Assembly: GCA_019423005.1 (NCBI GenBank)
Contig: JAHZCF010000009.1
Location: 1-15,257, forward strand
Direction: 5' to 3'
From: Haemophilus sp.
GTDB lineage: Bacteria; Pseudomonadota; Gammaproteobacteria; Enterobacterales; Pasteurellaceae
Length of the DNA stretch: 15,257 nt
Shown here: positions 1 through 5,282 of the stretch, piece by piece
Position numbering within the stretch: the first letter of the stretch is position 1
How the letters are laid out: each line of letters opens with the position of its first letter
The notes under the pieces: generated by a model
Seen by the model: only the letters and a program-made list of their open reading frames with translations
The model's database searches: none
What the model was told of the DNA's origin: nothing
Translations under genes and position numbers: made by a program

Positions 1-28
1 CACCGAGTAAAAATAAAACTTTTTTCAT
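1..28 (-). CDS. dsbA: DsbA-type thiol:disulfide oxidoreductase, N-terminal fragment
   Basis: Only the first nine codons lie in the window (MKKVLFLLG, read on the minus strand from an ATG at 28-26); the gene runs off the left edge. The lysine pair followed by hydrophobic residues is the start of a signal peptide. A good ribosome binding site (AAGGA) overlaps the stop codon of yihD, which ends 9 bases upstream, so the two genes are probably co-transcribed and translationally coupled. The name rests on context: in Haemophilus and in E. coli, yihD lies just upstream of dsbA, which encodes the periplasmic oxidase that makes disulfide bonds in exported proteins. Nothing of the CxxC active site is visible here, so the identity is an inference. 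Confidence 0.6.
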
Positions 29-37
29 TTGTTTTCC

Positions 38-304
38 TTATTTAATAATTCCGCGTGCTTTTAACAATGCGGTTTTAAAATCTTCTTCATAATCTTTTTT
101 GACGCCAGGGATTGGCTCAAGTTTATCTGTGCCGTGCATTTTTAAATGATAAATAATCACTTCATCAGATAATTCTGCTACGGGTTTATCAAAACCTGCT
201 TCATCAGCAATTTTTTGCAAAATTTGTAACAAGCTCAGATCTGGGTCTTTAGACCAATAAGGTTGTAAAAGTTCCAATACTTCATTTAAACGCTTACATT
301 TCAT
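38..304 (-). CDS. yihD: YihD family protein (DUF1040)
   Basis: An 88-residue soluble protein that closely follows E. coli YihD (about 89 residues): it begins MKCKRLNEVLELLQPYW and ends with a conserved block around YEEDFKTALLKARGIIK. The family has no established biochemical function. There is no signal peptide or membrane segment. The start is supported by AAGGAAA about 8 bases upstream on the minus strand. It sits directly upstream of the dsbA start with only 9 bases between them, the arrangement known from gamma-proteobacteria, which suggests a link to envelope stress or simply a shared promoter. It is divergent from mobA across a 66-base gap. Confidence 0.9.
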   Translation of the reverse strand: MKCKRLNEVLELLQPYWSKDPDLSLLQILQKIADEAGFDKPVAELSDEVIIYHLKMHGTDKLEPIPGVKKDYEEDFKTALLKARGIIK

Positions 305-340
305 TGCTATTTCCTTTTAAATGGAGAAAAATAAGGCTAG

Positions 341-346
341 ATCATA
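341..346 (-). promoter_or_regulatory. Candidate -10 box for yihD-dsbA in the yihD/mobA divergent gap
   Basis: The 66-base gap between yihD and mobA must carry promoters in both directions. On the minus strand it holds TATGAT, a good -10 hexamer, about 35 bases before the yihD start. No convincing -35 box lies 16-18 bases further upstream, so this is only a candidate. I see no clear mobA promoter on the plus strand. Confidence 0.3.
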
Positions 347-370
347 CTTCAAATAAGGCAATAAGAAAAT

Positions 371-937
371 ATGGAATATACAATAAGTGCGGTTATTTTG
401 GCTGGTGGAAAAGCACGGAGAATGAATGGAGCGGATAAAGGCTTACAGCTTTTAAAAAATAAACCGTTAATTAGCCATGTGATTGAGCGCTTACAACCTC
501 AAGTGATTGATATTTCGATTAATGCTAATCGTCACCATGAGGAATATGCACAATGGGGTTTCCCTGTATTTTCAGATGAATTGCCTGATTTTCAGGGACC
601 GTTGAGTGGTATGCTAACATCACTCGAACAAGCTAAAACAGATTTTGTACTTTTTGTGCCTTGTGATAGCCCATATTTTCCGCAAAACTTATTAGAAAAA
701 CTAAAAAGTGCGGTTAAAAATAACCGCACTTTAATGGCTTATGCAAAAGATAAAGCGCGTGAACACCCGACATTTTGTTTGATGTCCGTTCAGCTTAAAG
801 AGAAGTTACGCGCTTATTTAAACGAAGGCGAACGTCGTTTATTACAATTTATGAACAAAAATGGCGCGGTTGCTGTCCAATTTGACGAACAAGAAGGACG
901 ATTTGTAAATTTTAATACCTTAGAAGATTTACAATAA
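371..937 (+). CDS. mobA: Molybdenum cofactor guanylyltransferase MobA
   Basis: MobA joins GMP from GTP to molybdopterin to make the bis-MGD form of the molybdenum cofactor used by enzymes such as DMSO, TMAO and nitrate reductases; it acts in the cytoplasm. The 188-residue protein has the nucleotide-binding loop LAGGKARRMNGADKGL at residues 10-25 (usual form RRMGGxDKG, so residue 19 is Asn rather than Gly) and the metal-binding Asp of FVPCDSP at residue 99. Length fits the family (about 190). The Shine-Dalgarno sequence is weak (AAGAAA just before the ATG). The gene is exceptionally rich in uptake signals: one at residues 5-8 and an inverted pair at residues 112-121. No mobB follows; the next gene is htpX. 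Confidence 0.93.
   Translation: MEYTISAVILAGGKARRMNGADKGLQLLKNKPLISHVIERLQPQVIDISINANRHHEEYAQWGFPVFSDELPDFQGPLSGMLTSLEQAKTDFVLFVPCDSPYFPQNLLEKLKSAVKNNRTLMAYAKDKAREHPTFCLMSVQLKEKLRAYLNEGERRLLQFMNKNGAVAVQFDEQEGRFVNFNTLEDLQ
385..393 (+). repeat. DNA uptake signal sequence core (AAGTGCGGT)
   Basis: Exact 9-base USS core near the 5' end of mobA. It is read in the frame that gives Ser-Ala-Val (residues 6-8), immediately before the nucleotide-binding loop. Confidence 0.85.
705..732. repeat. Inverted pair of uptake signals forming a perfect hairpin inside mobA
   Basis: AAAGTGCGGTTA (705-716), a 4-base A loop, and TAACCGCACTTT (721-732): a perfect 12-bp stem made of two head-to-head USS copies. Such pairs normally lie after genes, where they double as terminators. 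This one is inside the mobA coding region (residues 112-121). On the plus strand no long T-run follows, so mobA transcription should not stop; on the minus strand a T-rich tract follows, so it could end antisense transcripts. Confidence 0.85.
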
Positions 938-951
938 ATTATTTGTTTAAC

Positions 952-980
952 CTTGAATTTTGTAAAAAATTCTCCATTAT
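952..980 (+). promoter_or_regulatory. Sigma-32 (heat-shock) type promoter of htpX
   Basis: CTTGAA at 952-957 and CTCCATTAT at 972-980, separated by 14 bases. This matches the RpoH consensus CTTGAA-N13/14-CCCCATNTA with one base different in the -10 element, and has the same spacing as E. coli dnaK P1. Transcription would begin near 987, giving a leader of about 32 bases before the htpX ATG at 1019. HtpX is a known heat-shock-inducible protein, so position and role agree. Confidence 0.75.
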
Positions 981-1018
981 TGCAGTGTTTACTTTCTATT
1001 TTATTGAGGAACTTTATT

Positions 1019-1867
1019 ATGATGCGAATCCTTTTATTTTTAGCTACTAACTTTGCTGTGATGCTTGTGTTAGGGATTATTTTAAATGTGACCGGTATTG
1101 CAGGAAATAGTACAGGTGGCATTTTAATTATGGCAATGCTTTTCGGTTTTGCCGGATCATTGATTTCGTTATTTTTGTCAAAAACCATGGCATTGCGCTC
1201 TGTGGGGGCAGAAGTGATTACCGAACCACGTAATCAAGCTGAACGTTGGTTAGTGGAAACTGTACGTCGTCAAGCACAGCAAGCAGGCATCCCAATGCCA
1301 GATGTGGCGATCTACCATTCTAATGATGCGAATGCTTTTGCTACGGGGACAACGAAAAACAATTCTTTAGTGGCGATTAGTACAGGCTTATTAAACTCTA
1401 TGACGGAAGAAGAAGCAGAAGCGGTACTGGCTCATGAGGTATCACACATTGCAAACGGCGATATGGTGACCATGACTTTATTACAAGGCGTATTGAATAC
1501 CTTTGTGATTTTCTTATCTCGCGTGATTGCCAATGTGGTAGCAAGTTCTCGTAATGGTGATGAAGAAAGTCGCAGCTCAGGCATTTACTTCTTAGTCTCA
1601 ATGGTGTTAGAAATCTTGTTTGGTATTTTAGCGAGCATTATCGCAATGTGGTTCTCACGCTATCGCGAATACCGCGCAGATGCAGGTTCTGCACAGCTTG
1701 TAGGTAAAGAAAAAATGATTGCGGCATTGCAACGTTTACAACAAATTCATGAGCCGCAAGAGATGGAAGGTTCACTTAATGCCTTTATGATTAATGGCAA
1801 ACGTAGCGAACTCTTTATGAGTCACCCTCCACTTGAAAAACGTATCGAAGCATTACGTAGTTTATAA
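1019..1867 (+). CDS. htpX: Heat-shock membrane zinc protease HtpX (M48B)
   Basis: HtpX is an inner-membrane metalloprotease that degrades damaged or misfolded membrane proteins together with FtsH. The 282-residue protein starts MMRILLFLATN as in other HtpX proteins. Two hydrophobic segments lie near residues 4-24 and 30-52, followed by the zinc site HEVSH (His139, Glu140, His143), two more hydrophobic stretches, and the third ligand Glu217 in the REYRADAGSA motif. The C-terminal FMSHPPLEKRIEALR block is also typical. The frame is open further upstream to a TTG at 953, but that codon lies in the -35 box of the promoter, and GAGGA stands 8 bases before the ATG at 1019, so I take 1019 as the start. 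A terminator follows. No USS lies in this gene. Confidence 0.95.
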   Translation: MMRILLFLATNFAVMLVLGIILNVTGIAGNSTGGILIMAMLFGFAGSLISLFLSKTMALRSVGAEVITEPRNQAERWLVETVRRQAQQAGIPMPDVAIYHSNDANAFATGTTKNNSLVAISTGLLNSMTEEEAEAVLAHEVSHIANGDMVTMTLLQGVLNTFVIFLSRVIANVVASSRNGDEESRSSGIYFLVSMVLEILFGILASIIAMWFSRYREYRADAGSAQLVGKEKMIAALQRLQQIHEPQEMEGSLNAFMINGKRSELFMSHPPLEKRIEALRSL

Positions 1868-1880
1868 AAGATAAAAAATA

Positions 1881-1910
1881 AAGGGCTAAATGTAATATTT
1901 AGCCCTTTTT
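1881..1910. terminator. Bidirectional rho-independent terminator between htpX and pepD
   Basis: An 11-bp perfect stem (AAGGGCTAAAT at 1881-1891 with ATTTAGCCCTT at 1897-1907) around a 5-base loop, followed by T's on the plus strand and by a T-rich tract (TATTTTTTATC) on the minus strand. It can serve both convergent genes; the pepD stop codon is only about 10 bases beyond it. Confidence 0.9.
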
Positions 1911-1919
1911 ATTTGTAGA

Positions 1920-3368
1920 TTATTTAATATCTGCTAAGACTTTAGTGAGTAACTCCCAGTAAGTTTGTACTGTTGAAATTTGGACTTTTTCATCAGGCGA
2001 ATGCGCATTGCGAATAGTTGGCCCTACAGAAATCATATCAATATTCGGATAATGTTCTTTCAACAAGCCACATTCAAGCCCTGCATGAATCACTTTAATC
2101 TCAGACTCTTTGCCAAGCACTTCTGCATAATGTTTTTTCATTAAGGCTAAAATTGCCGTGTCGTTTACCGGTTTCCAACCAGGGTAAGAACCTGAGAATT
2201 CAACCGTTGCACCAGTGAGTTCAGCAAGTGAGGTTAAGGTTTCTTCTACATACTCTTTACCGCTTTCAATAAGTGAACGAATAAGAATCGTACCTTTGAT
2301 TTTGTCTTCAAGGGTTTTTAATACACCAATGCTCAATGAGCTTTCCACGACATTTTTGATTACATCACTGTTGCGGATTACGCCATTTGGTAAGACGTTC
2401 AGCAAATTAATCACTTTTTTGGTGGTTTCAAGCGTGAAAGTTTGTTGTGGATTTTCAACTTGCTCAGCGGTTAAGGTTAAGTTAGGTTCAGCAATAGCGA
2501 GCTCTTCTTTCAATAAAACTTCAAAATTTTTAACCGCACTTTTTACGCTTTCTACATCATGATTGAAGCAAATGGTTGCAGCGGCTTCACGTGGAATCGC
2601 ATTACGAATTGATCCACCACGAATTTCTGCAAGGGTAAAGTGCGGTTGATTTTGTGAAAGTTTTGCTAATAAGCGTGCTAAAACTTTAATTGCATTCGCA
2701 CGAGTGGTGTGGATATCACAACCAGAGTGACCGCCACGCAAACCTTTTAAGTTAATTTGTAAGGTGTGGCTGAATGGATTGTTTTCATGGTGAACAGGTA
2801 GCTCAACATTAGCATTTACCCCACCAGCACAACCAATATAGATTTCACCGATTTCTTCGGTATCGGTATTAATTAAGATTTCCGATTTTAACCAGTTGCG
2901 GCGAAGGTGTACGGCACCATCCATGCCGGTTTCCTCAGTCATAGTGAGTAACACTTCAAGTGGTGGATGTGCAATATCGGTACTTTCTAATACCGCTAAG
3001 GTAGAGGCTAAACCGATACCGTTATCTGCGCCAAGTGTCGTACCTTGTGCTTTTACCCAATCACCGTCGATATAAGGGCGAATCGGGTCTTGGGTAAAAT
3101 TATGCGGATTGCCTTCATTGGCTTGTGGCACCATATCTAAATGTGCTTGTAAGACAACGGGTTGGCTGTTTTCCATTCCTACTGTGGCTGGTTTACGGAT
3201 TAATACATTACCGGCTTCATCACGCTCAGCAAAAAATTGTTTTTCTTTCGCCCAGTTAACAATAAAGGTCGCGAGTGCATCTTCGTGATGAGATGGATGT
3301 GGAATCGCACAAATTTGATCAAACCATTTCCAAAGTAATTGCGGTTGTAATGTGGTAATTTCTGACAT
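1920..3368 (-). CDS. pepD: Aminoacyl-histidine dipeptidase (peptidase D)
   Basis: PepD is a cytoplasmic zinc dipeptidase of family M20C that splits Xaa-His dipeptides such as carnosine and other short peptides. The 482-residue product (E. coli PepD about 485) shows the M20 metal site in order: His76 in AHLDMVPQ with catalytic Asp78, bridging Asp115 in GADNG, the general base and ligand Glu145/Glu146 in TEETG, and the C-terminal His456 in RNAHSPDE. A central lid/dimerisation domain (roughly residues 185-390) contains the GGHSG motif. The ATG has a strong AGGAG 7-8 bases upstream. Two USS copies lie inside. It is divergent from gpt, convergent with htpX, and probably forms its own transcription unit. 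Confidence 0.96.
   Translation of the reverse strand: MSEITTLQPQLLWKWFDQICAIPHPSHHEDALATFIVNWAKEKQFFAERDEAGNVLIRKPATVGMENSQPVVLQAHLDMVPQANEGNPHNFTQDPIRPYIDGDWVKAQGTTLGADNGIGLASTLAVLESTDIAHPPLEVLLTMTEETGMDGAVHLRRNWLKSEILINTDTEEIGEIYIGCAGGVNANVELPVHHENNPFSHTLQINLKGLRGGHSGCDIHTTRANAIKVLARLLAKLSQNQPHFTLAEIRGGSIRNAIPREAAATICFNHDVESVKSAVKNFEVLLKEELAIAEPNLTLTAEQVENPQQTFTLETTKKVINLLNVLPNGVIRNSDVIKNVVESSLSIGVLKTLEDKIKGTILIRSLIESGKEYVEETLTSLAELTGATVEFSGSYPGWKPVNDTAILALMKKHYAEVLGKESEIKVIHAGLECGLLKEHYPNIDMISVGPTIRNAHSPDEKVQISTVQTYWELLTKVLADIK
2533..2541 (-). repeat. DNA uptake signal sequence core inside pepD
   Basis: Exact USS core on the minus strand, in the coding sense of pepD. It is read as Ser-Ala-Val within KSAVKNF, the same peptide register as in mobA and tmk. 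Confidence 0.8.
2638..2646 (+). repeat. DNA uptake signal sequence core inside pepD
   Basis: Exact USS core on the plus strand (antisense to pepD), about 100 bases from the oppositely oriented copy at 2533; too far apart to form a compact hairpin. Confidence 0.8.
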
Positions 3369-3403
3369 AATGAACTCCTTTTTTCATTAAAATTTTTGCG
3401 GAA

Positions 3404-3433
3404 ATCATAGCATAAAACGCCATTTCAGGTTAA
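3404..3433 (-). promoter_or_regulatory. Candidate pepD promoter with extended -10
   Basis: Read on the minus strand, TGCTATGAT (3412-3404) is an extended -10 element. TTAACC (3433-3428) stands 18 bases upstream as a modest -35. The start would be about 30 bases before the pepD ATG. A short inverted repeat, TTGCGGAA at 3396-3403 and TTCCGCAA at 3436-3443, flanks this promoter and could be coincidence or an operator. No equally good promoter is visible for gpt in the same 111-base gap. Confidence 0.5.
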
Positions 3434-3479
3434 AATTCCGCAATTTTTTTATTTAGCGACAAAGTTTAAGGTATTTGTT

Positions 3480-3938
3480 ATGAGCGAAAAATATGTTGTG
3501 ACTTGGGATATGTTCCAAATGCATGCCCGCAAATTAGCGGAACGTTTACTTCCTGCCACTCAGTGGAAAGGTATTATCGCAGTAAGCCGTGGTGGTTTAT
3601 TCCCAGCAGCGGTACTTGCTCGCGAATTAAATATTCGTTTCGTAGAAACCGTGTGTATTGCGAGTTATGATCACGATGAACAAGGTGCATTAAAAGTGTT
3701 ACACCGCGCAGGTGGTGATGGTGAAGGAATGATCGTGGTAGACGATTTAGTGGATACCGGCAACACTGCTCGTGCAATTCGTGAAATGTATCCAAAAGCA
3801 AAATTTGTCACAGTATTCGCAAAACCAGCAGGTGCTGAGTTAGTGGATGATTATGTGATTGATATTCCACAAAATACTTGGATTGAACAACCTTGGGATT
3901 TAGGTTTAACTTTCGTGCCACCATTGGCAAGAAAATAA
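3480..3938 (+). CDS. gpt: Xanthine-guanine phosphoribosyltransferase
   Basis: Gpt salvages guanine, xanthine and, less well, hypoxanthine by joining them to PRPP to give GMP, XMP or IMP. The 152-residue protein has the same length as E. coli Gpt and follows it nearly throughout (MSEKY.VTWDM; WKGIIAVSRGG.FP). The PRPP-binding loop IVVDDLVDTGNTARAI carries Asp88 and Asp89, and the purine-specificity stretch near the C-terminus is DTWIEQPWD-like (here NTWIEQPWDLG). TAAGG lies 8 bases before the ATG. It is divergent from pepD. A hairpin without a T-run follows the stop codon, so read-through into the glycosyltransferase gene is possible. The protein is cytoplasmic and often loosely membrane-associated in E. 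coli. Confidence 0.97.
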   Translation: MSEKYVVTWDMFQMHARKLAERLLPATQWKGIIAVSRGGLFPAAVLARELNIRFVETVCIASYDHDEQGALKVLHRAGGDGEGMIVVDDLVDTGNTARAIREMYPKAKFVTVFAKPAGAELVDDYVIDIPQNTWIEQPWDLGLTFVPPLARK

Positions 3939-3961
3939 TAAAACTTGAATATAAAATTTCG

Positions 3962-3992
3962 TTACGCCGGTGCTTTCATAGTTCCGGCGTAA
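3962..3992. other. Hairpin between gpt and the glycosyltransferase gene
   Basis: A perfect 9-bp GC-rich stem, TTACGCCGG (3962-3970) with CCGGCGTAA (3984-3992), around a 13-base loop. No T-run follows on the plus strand, so it is a poor intrinsic terminator. It could protect the gpt mRNA 3' end, be a weak or rho-assisted terminator, or be a leader structure 26 bases before the next start codon. Confidence 0.5.
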
Positions 3993-4017
3993 TAATTATG
4001 ACCAATTTATTTTGATT

Positions 4018-5247
4018 ATGAATAATATCGACGCACAAAAAGCGCTAGAGCGATCTTACGTTTCTTCACTTGAAAATAAAGAATATGATGAAGCAGTCAA
4101 GCTGGCTGAAACGCTTTACTTGCTTGATCCCAATAATCCCGAATACCCTCATAAAATTGCTTATGTTTATTTGCAACAATTAAAATGGGAAGAGGCGATT
4201 GAAGCAGAATTAAAAACATTAAAATTAGATGCACAATATATTCCGGCTTTAGATTTATTGGCACATGCTTATGGTGCCGTAGACAATTGGGAGCGTTCAG
4301 GCTTTTATGGCAGTTTAGCTCTTGAGCTGAAAGATAAAGCTATTCCCGTTCCGACACAGGAAATGCTCCCAGCCCCTGCACCTAAAAATGGTAAACGAAT
4401 TATTGCATTTTCTTTATTTGGTAATAACTCTAAATATATTGAGCCGGCTGTATTAAATACACAGGTTTCTCCTATGTTATTCCCTGGTTGGGTATGCCGT
4501 TTTTATGTAGATGATTCAGTTTCTACTGAAGCAATTCAGCGATTAAAAAATAATGGTGCAGAAGTGGTTTATGTTACTTCACCAGTGAATAAATGGCCTG
4601 GTGCAATGTGGCGTTTTCTTGCAATTAATGATCCTGAAGCTGAGTATGTTATCTTCCGTGATGCTGACTCCGTGGTTTCTCACCGAGAGAGTGAAGCCGT
4701 GGCTGAATGGATTGAAAGTGGTCGTTCATTCCATACGATGCGTGATTCAGGTTCTCATACCGCACTTATTTTAGCGGGGATGTGGGGCGCTAAAGCTGGC
4801 GCTGTGCCTGATATGAAAGTAAGAATTCAACGTTTTGTTGATAAGGGTTACGACTCTCGTCATTTTGCCGATCAGGATTTCCTTGCTGAAGATTTGTGGG
4901 GCTATATTCGCCAAGATGTATTTGCGCATGATAGAGTATTTAACTTCTGTGATGCAAAACCTTTCCCTGGAGAGTTTTATCCTAATTACCAAATTGCGCA
5001 TTGCGAAGGGGCAAGCGTTTTTGATGCGAAAACCTCTTTTGAAGAAGGGTGCAAAGTCAGATGGACGTTATACTCAAAAATATCGCCTATGGTGAATGTT
5101 GATTATTCCTTTGTTCGTGTGCCTGAATTTAAAGTTTGCAGCTATGAAACTATCGTAGAGAATGGTCGATTTGAAGCGTCAATACCAAGACGTTATGGAT
5201 TCGCTTTTAAAGAAGGCTTAGCTAGAATAGATATTAAAAAAGCCTAA
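4018..5247 (+). CDS. TPR domain plus GT-A-like putative glycosyltransferase
   Basis: A 409-residue cytoplasmic protein with two parts. Residues about 14-106 look like three tetratricopeptide-type helix pairs (for example NKEYDEAVKLAETLYLLDPN and LKWEEAIEAELKTLKLDA). After a Pro-rich linker (about 107-125), residues about 127-330 resemble a GT-A fold glycosyltransferase: RIIAFSLFG beta-strand, then the DxD motif in FRDADS (Asp215, Asp217) for a metal-bound nucleotide sugar, MRDSGSHTALILAGMWG (241-257) and ADQDFL (284-289). The acceptor is unknown: glycan, lipooligosaccharide or protein are all possible, and I do not recognise a named family. The start is uncertain: no Shine-Dalgarno is visible before the ATG at 4018, and a TTG two codons earlier (4012) is an alternative. 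One USS core lies inside. dnaE follows after 35 bases. Confidence 0.75.
   Translation: MNNIDAQKALERSYVSSLENKEYDEAVKLAETLYLLDPNNPEYPHKIAYVYLQQLKWEEAIEAELKTLKLDAQYIPALDLLAHAYGAVDNWERSGFYGSLALELKDKAIPVPTQEMLPAPAPKNGKRIIAFSLFGNNSKYIEPAVLNTQVSPMLFPGWVCRFYVDDSVSTEAIQRLKNNGAEVVYVTSPVNKWPGAMWRFLAINDPEAEYVIFRDADSVVSHRESEAVAEWIESGRSFHTMRDSGSHTALILAGMWGAKAGAVPDMKVRIQRFVDKGYDSRHFADQDFLAEDLWGYIRQDVFAHDRVFNFCDAKPFPGEFYPNYQIAHCEGASVFDAKTSFEEGCKVRWTLYSKISPMVNVDYSFVRVPEFKVCSYETIVENGRFEASIPRRYGFAFKEGLARIDIKKA
4759..4767 (-). repeat. DNA uptake signal sequence core inside the glycosyltransferase gene
   Basis: Exact USS core on the minus strand, encoding Thr-Ala-Leu in the MRDSGSHTALIL segment. Its presence suggests the gene has long resided in a USS-bearing genome or spread among such genomes. 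Confidence 0.75.
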
Positions 5248-5282
5248 GTTATCTGTTTTAACTATCAAAATAAGGATTATTA

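Noticed and set aside
953..1018. N-terminal extension of htpX from TTG at 953
   Set aside because: It overlaps the sigma-32 promoter, has no Shine-Dalgarno sequence, and the MMRI start at 1019 matches HtpX proteins and has GAGGA 8 bases upstream.
814..1188. Minus-strand open frame of 124 codons opposite mobA and htpX
   Set aside because: It lies antisense across two well-identified genes and their promoter, with a composition typical of a shadow frame and no recognisable domain.
2215..2562. Plus-strand open frame of 115 codons inside pepD
   Set aside because: Antisense shadow of the pepD coding sequence; Ser/Thr/Leu-rich and without family similarity.
3998..4015. Six-codon frame (five residues plus stop) between gpt and the glycosyltransferase gene as a regulatory leader peptide
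   Set aside because: No ribosome binding site and no run of special codons; it could occur by chance. Mentioned only as part of the leader finding.
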